Shown piece after piece: positions 55,772-59,228 of a stretch of 59,228 bases of DNA. The position numbers and the translations under genes are program-made. How positions within the stretch are numbered: position 1 is the first letter of the stretch; each line of letters opens with the position of its first letter. Under the pieces are notes generated by a model. The model saw only the letters and a program-made list of their open reading frames with translations, made no database searches and was not told the origin of the DNA. The stretch comes from Moorena sp. SS36440bin_2 (GTDB lineage Bacteria > Cyanobacteriota > Cyanobacteriia > Cyanobacteriales > Coleofasciculaceae): the NCBI GenBank assembly GCA_011524395.1, contig WTKN01000097.1, forward strand, positions 1-59,228. Reading direction: 5' to 3'.

Positions 55772-56022
55772 TTGTATTACCCTTAACTTATGATAAATAA
55801 AAAAAATGACGTTTTATGATCCATTTATATGTTACTTGATATTATTTTAATCCCAAGCATATTTTAGCCTCTCGGTAAAAAAAAACTATATCCATTTTAT
55901 GTTTGAGTAGATATTTAATATCCATTAATATGTAACTTTTAAACTATCAACATTGGTATAAAATAATCCATTTCTGTTGCCTCATCTATAGAACTAGCAT
56001 TCATAGCGATAGCAAAAGTTTT

Positions 56023-56830
56023 TTATCTTTGAAGGCGTGAAATTGAACCGTTACATTTGTTTAAGCAAACTGTTTTTGGTTTTTCTAAACTTAAACTAAC
56101 TTGCTCAAATTTATATGTTGGTATGCTTTTAGCTAATTCATATATTCTAGTTTGTATTTCTTCAGAGGATTTTTGTTTAACTACTATTTTTATTTTTGCG
56201 ATTCCTCCTAAATATTTTAATTCCCTTTGTTCGAGTTTTTTCATAAATGTTGTATTATTACCATAACCAGCATCAATTAAAACTATTCCTGGACGATAGC
56301 TTCTCCTGAAACTGCGGTCTATTAGCTCTATTCCTAGATCTTGCTTTTTATGAAATAATTTGTCATATTTTACCTCTGGTAAATAACTTGAATGTTGATA
56401 TAACTTAATATCTAAGGATAAACTTTTTTTTTCATCATAATTAATAATGAGTTGTTACGGTTACTATTCCAGTATATATTTTACCGATTTTTTCAATGTA
56501 TTGTCGGCCTAATTTAGACGTAAAATTACAACTTTTTCGGTGTCCATAATCGTCTAAAATTAAACTAAATCCTCTCTTGGATTTGGTTTGATAACGTTTA
56601 TTAATTATTTCTAGGCGACGTTGATTGATTTGACTAGTCTCCCAAGGAGAATCTGCGATGAAATGATGTAACCGATTATAAACTACTCCAATAGAGTTAT
56701 TGGCCATTTGAGATATGTTTTTACTTTCAATATCCCCTAGTAATCCACCAAAATAATGGCGGAATCCTCTTTTTTTTTTGGGGGGGGGTTCCCAACAATA
56801 ATCAATAAACTGCCCTTGTGGAATATTCAA
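56023..56830 (-). pseudogene. Broken IS701-type transposase
   Basis: These are the remains of a DDE transposase of the IS701 group. The N-terminal part (129 codons, 56830-56441) has the family pattern GLLGDIESKNISQMA, HHFIADSPWE, LILDDYGHRK and RQYIEKIGKI. At about 56440 the frame breaks: VTTHY is followed by a stop, and the frame then resumes out of phase as YDEKKSLSLDIKLYQ. It continues through VLIDAGYGNN and ELKYLGGIAKIK to a stop at 56023. About 270 codons remain against roughly 400 in intact members, so the C-terminus is missing. A run of ten T and nine G (56770-56788) lies near the 5' end. Confidence 0.8.
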
Positions 56831-56839
56831 AATTCGTCT

Positions 56840-57559
56840 CTAAATTTCTTCATTGTTAAGTTGGATATTTTCTGAATAAAAAAATGTTTTTAGTGCTATT
56901 AAATTAATTAAATATTCAATTTGTGTCCTTGCAACTAAGTATTTACCAATATCATTCAAGCATATATAATTCTTGTAATTCGTTTTTTTGCTGTATTTTT
57001 CGACGTTTATCGAAATCTTATCAGCCCATTCTTTAGCTATAAAGAATCTTGATAATTCTTCTCGGATATTAGGAATTACACCAAATAATAAAGGCCTTTT
57101 TTCATCTAATTCTAATAAATTATGCTTATGAAGCGCCAGCATAATTGGTATTATTAAAACCCCATATAATAAATCTACAATCGTTCTATCATTAATATGC
57201 CACTGCTGTTTATAAAGCTCTATCCAACTTTTCATAACAGCAGACTTTTCTTGTCCCAGTAAGTATGATTCTATAGGTAGATTGTATAACTCTAATATTT
57301 CTTCAGGAATGGACCAGCAAGCTTGAGAATTGTCTGTGAGGGAGTATTCATCAACTTCATTTTTTGATAGCCAACCTAGGAATTGCATCCTTCTTAAGGA
57401 TACTTGCAGATGACCCGTATTTGCCCCTAGAGTATTAGCTATTTGCTGGTGGGTTCTTTTTTTTTGTTTTATTAACTTAAATAATCCTTTTTCTCTACAG
57501 GCTAAGATTACAGGAACAGAAACAAAGCCATGTTCGTAACGATTAATTAACTCCAGCAT
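56840..57559 (-). pseudogene. Truncated SxtA/AprA-type loading methyltransferase N-terminus
   Basis: This 239-codon frame starts with MLELINRYEHGFVSVPVILA and contains CREKGLFKLI, LGANTGHLQVSLRRM and IIPIMLALHKHNLLEL. From memory this closely follows the N-terminal lid region of SxtA and of the loading-module methyltransferases of AprA and GphF. There the region is followed by a SAM-binding core, a GNAT domain and a carrier protein that make starter acyl units. Here homology fades after about residue 210, at IGKYLVAR, and the frame ends just before the transposase relic. The catalytic core is absent. It is probably a dead fragment of the operon's old loading gene. An unrelated sxtA-like gene remnant is the alternative. 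Confidence 0.65.
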
Positions 57560-57673
57560 TTTTTTATATACTATTTATTAGATTTTTTGCTTTTAATATC
57601 ACTTATTATCTGGATACCCGCAGGCAGTTTCCATCAAACTAAGCCAGTGAGTCACCCCACTGATTCGTCTCTA

Positions 57674-57708
57674 GAACCGTACGTGACAATGCACGTATCA
57701 TACGGCTC
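57674..57708 (-). ncRNA. Group II intron domain V hairpin
   Basis: The minus strand reads GAGCCGTATG at one end and CACGTACGGTTC at the other. These form the conserved domain V stem with the AGC catalytic triad. It is 35 nt rather than the usual 34, and the distal loop is altered, which fits decay. A domain VI-like stem (CAGTG/CACTG) follows toward 57633. Confidence 0.75.
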
Positions 57709-57753
57709 CTCATTACAGTACAATCCTTGACAGTTGCTCCTCTAAAACTGATT

Positions 57754-57924
57754 TTAATCTAATTCGTTAGAACTAAGTTTCTTTCCGTGTTTGGTATCGT
57801 GACAATGTAGGTGTAATAATTCCAGATTTTTATCTTTGTTTTTTCCACCTAGTGCGCGTGGTGTTATGTGATGCTTTTCCAATAAATCTCCGTATCTGAA
57901 AGTAAGACCGCTCTGCAAAGGGTC
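57754..57924 (-). pseudogene. HNH endonuclease end of intron protein
   Basis: The in-frame remnant includes GLTFRYGDLLEKHHITPRAL, then GGKNKDKNLELLHLHCHDTK, and ends ELD-stop. This is the HNH endonuclease domain that closes many cyanobacterial group II intron proteins. The upstream codons, including reverse transcriptase and maturase, are deleted. The CxxC zinc-binding part is not seen. Confidence 0.75.
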
Positions 57925-58128
57925 CTAATTCTGCCCTGGTGCCAGCTTGCTTGCTGGGAGCTTTCCGCTCGCTTGGTGTGGCCAAGGTAGGGAGTCACCT
58001 GTCTCCTCAGGAGTGGGACTTTCACCCAAATCCAGAAGATAGTTAGGAATTTTGAGGTTGGTACCTCGCGACTCCCCTAACCCATACCCCTCTAGAAACT
58101 AGAGGCTCTTGGTTAGAACGAGCCGCAC

Positions 58129-58780
58129 TTTATCATCACCTCTACACTGCTCTATAAAACTGATACAAAACGTCAGCTAACCTGAGCATCTGATCATGTT
58201 TATTTACTGCTGACCCTGAGACCGTCGGCGGTTACTCACCCACAGGAATTAAAGTCAATATCACCGTATTTTTTGATCCTTAGAATTAGGTTTAAATATC
58301 GATATTCCACAAATTAAAACTCCAGTTTAAAAACCATCTGCTCCTGGCTGTTAAGCTATCATCTTTTTATGTTTGATATTAAGTTTGAGCTTTATTTTGT
58401 TATGATTGACATCATGTGTTTGTTTTGATAATTCACTAGCATATTATCATATGGGCTGATTAATAACTTTTGGTATTCTATCCTTATTCTTTGATAAAGT
58501 CAAGACTATATTTTTTGGGAGGGACGAAAATAGTTATAAAGCCGATATGACAAGGGATATAGCTCTCATCTTTATTAAAAAACACTCCTATTTATTAGGA
58601 TTAAGTTTCATAAATTATTGTTTACAATCAATAAGTTAATGGCTAAATTTAACCAGGGTAAGATCATATAATTTAGTAAAAAATGTACTTGACAAAAGTT
58701 TCAAAATAGTATCCTTTATAGCTAGCAGGAAACAAAGCTTGTAACATATAGCAATCCTAAATCATTGTCTTGATCCAGCG
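58129..58780. other. Intergenic stretch, nothing recognised
   Basis: About 650 nt of AT-rich DNA have no long frame, RNA gene or repeat that I can identify. The part next to the intron (58129-58260) is less AT-rich and would be its 5' exon. A TTGACA at 58689 on the plus strand has no gene behind it. Confidence 0.5.
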
Positions 58781-58845
58781 CGGTCATGGGGGTGTTTCCC
58801 CCATGACCGTAATGGTACGTTTTCCGTAGGCGAATTTAATTCGCC
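58781..58845. repeat. Double palindrome element
   Basis: A perfect 12-bp stem (CGGTCATGGGGG/CCCCCATGACCG, 58781-58792 and 58798-58809) with a 5-nt loop is followed by a second palindrome, GGCGAATTTAATTCGCC (58829-58845), flanked by CCGT/ACGG. Elements of this look are often dispersed in filamentous cyanobacteria, near mobile DNA. It could also act as a bidirectional terminator. Confidence 0.7.
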
Positions 58846-59177
58846 ACGGGTCGCACCTCTGCATCGCTTGTAAAATCAATGGAATTCTTAAAAAATATCT
58901 GCAACTACGGTATAACGTGCCTTCTGCTTTCTGCATCCTGCCTTAAAGCAGCCGATCTGACGGGATGACAACCAACCCAGAAGCCTTATGGATTGCCAAT
59001 TAGAGCAACTTGTGGTATTAAAATAATGCTGACTGGGTAACAAGGAAGCTAGAAGGTAGGCTGAATCAGAGTCATAGCTCTTTAGTTGCCAAAATATTTT
59101 TGCCAATTTGTGTAACAATATATCTTTGAAACTATAATATAGCGTTTCCTACTCTAGTCAGGTAAATCTAAATTTTC
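58846..59177. other. Intergenic stretch, no gene supported
   Basis: About 330 nt lie between the palindromes and the heptad repeat. A 76-codon frame on the minus strand (58888-59118) is rich in Ser, Leu and Cys. It includes simple repeat-like DNA (CCTTCTGCTTTCTGCATCCT) and has no recognisable domain, so I do not call it a gene. Confidence 0.5.
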
Positions 59178-59228
59178 TTCCCGATTCCCGATTCCCGATT
59201 CCCGATTCCCGATTCCCGATTCCCGATT
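59178..59228. repeat. Heptad tandem repeat TTCCCGA
   Basis: At least seven perfect copies of TTCCCGA run to the right edge, so the array may continue outside the window. Heptad arrays of this kind are common in intergenic DNA of filamentous cyanobacteria and vary in copy number between strains. Confidence 0.9.

Larger units (their letters stand above)
55487..56022. other. Upstream region of the operon
   Basis: This AT-rich leader of about 535 nt probably holds the operon promoter. On the minus strand there are -10-like strings (TATACAAT, TACTATAT) 25-45 nt before the start of A, but no convincing -35 box. It also holds one flanking repeat (55563-55596) and a 49-codon open frame. The rest, about 55772-56022, shows nothing recognisable and no remains of the missing loading gene. 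Confidence 0.4.
57633..58128 (-). mobile_element. Group II intron relic, internally deleted
   Basis: On the minus strand the element starts GTGCGGCTCG (the GUGYG consensus) at 58128 and contains the domain I string GGGTGAAAGTCCCAC. It jumps near 57925 into the end of an intron-encoded protein and finishes with domains V and VI, ending TTTGAT at 57633. At 496 nt it lacks the reverse transcriptase, most of domains I to IV and so any mobility of its own. It lies 73 nt upstream of the loading-methyltransferase fragment, in what would have been its promoter region. Confidence 0.75.

Noticed and set aside
58689-58694. TTGACA as a promoter -35 box on the plus strand
   Set aside because: No good -10 at 17 nt and no gene downstream on that strand.
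58888-59118. 76-codon frame on the minus strand
   Set aside because: Low-complexity, Ser/Leu/Cys-rich, partly built from simple repeat DNA, with no ribosome site or known domain.
59178-59228. Possible CRISPR array
   Set aside because: The repeat is a 7-nt uninterrupted tandem without spacers.

Overview
The window is almost entirely one giant biosynthetic operon on the minus strand. Its 12 contiguous genes run from about 55.5 kb down to 0.16 kb and encode a modular cis-AT type I polyketide synthase with one NRPS module. The host looks like a filamentous marine-type cyanobacterium (Oscillatoriales-like, such as Okeania, Moorena or Trichodesmium relatives). The grounds are the low G+C, five copies of the cyanobacterial HIP1 palindrome GCGATCGC (5181, 8622, 15481, 40643, 49275), cyanobacterial class 2 docking helices, a CYP110-like P450, a cyanobacterial-type group II intron relic and an ATTCCCG heptad repeat at the right edge. 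The genus is an inference; no marker gene is present.

Layout in transcription order, using letters A to L: A 55486-48698 (KS-AT-DH-cMT-KR-ACP); B 48673-42818 (KS-AT-putative O-MT-KR-ACP); C 42816-36694 (KS-AT-cMT-KR-ACP); D 36677-35391 (free-standing condensation-like acyltransferase); E 35321-33966 (P450); F 33900-28276 (KS-AT-DH-KR-ACP); G 28279-24023 (TubC docking-C-A-PCP-TE); H 24026-20799 (KS-AT-first half of a DH); I 20765-17082 (luciferase-like monooxygenase-second half of the DH-KR-ACP); J 17081-11028 (KS-AT-cMT-KR-ACP); K 10792-5870 (KS-AT-KR-ACP); L 5865-160 (KS-AT-DH-KR-ACP). Most neighbours overlap or lie within 70 nt, so the genes are probably co-transcribed. The one large gap is 235 nt between J and K.

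The releasing thioesterase lies in the seventh gene, so gene order cannot equal assembly order. Docking elements suggest H/I-J-K-L-A-B-C-F-G. H has no N-terminal docking helix, L ends and A begins with otherwise unpaired helices, and F ends in an acidic tail suited to the TubC domain of G. The predicted product is a C-methylated, O-methylated, partly unsaturated polyketide capped with one amino acid, then tailored by the P450, the monooxygenase and possibly the acyltransferase. No ER domain is present, and all intact ATs carry malonyl-type motifs.

Several catalytic positions are altered. The AT nucleophile of L is Gly673 instead of Ser. The DH histidine of H is Asn980. The KR tyrosines of A and J are His2018 and His1768. 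The DH of module H/I is cut between its two hot-dog halves, with a monooxygenase domain in the gap.

Upstream of the operon (55.5-59.2 kb) is a graveyard: a broken IS701-type transposase, a 239-codon fragment matching the N-terminus of SxtA/AprA-type loading-module methyltransferases, a 496-nt group II intron relic, palindromic repeats and heptad repeats. The fragment suggests that a GNAT-type loading gene once preceded the operon and was destroyed. No regulator, transporter, phosphopantetheinyl transferase, tRNA, rRNA or CRISPR array was seen.
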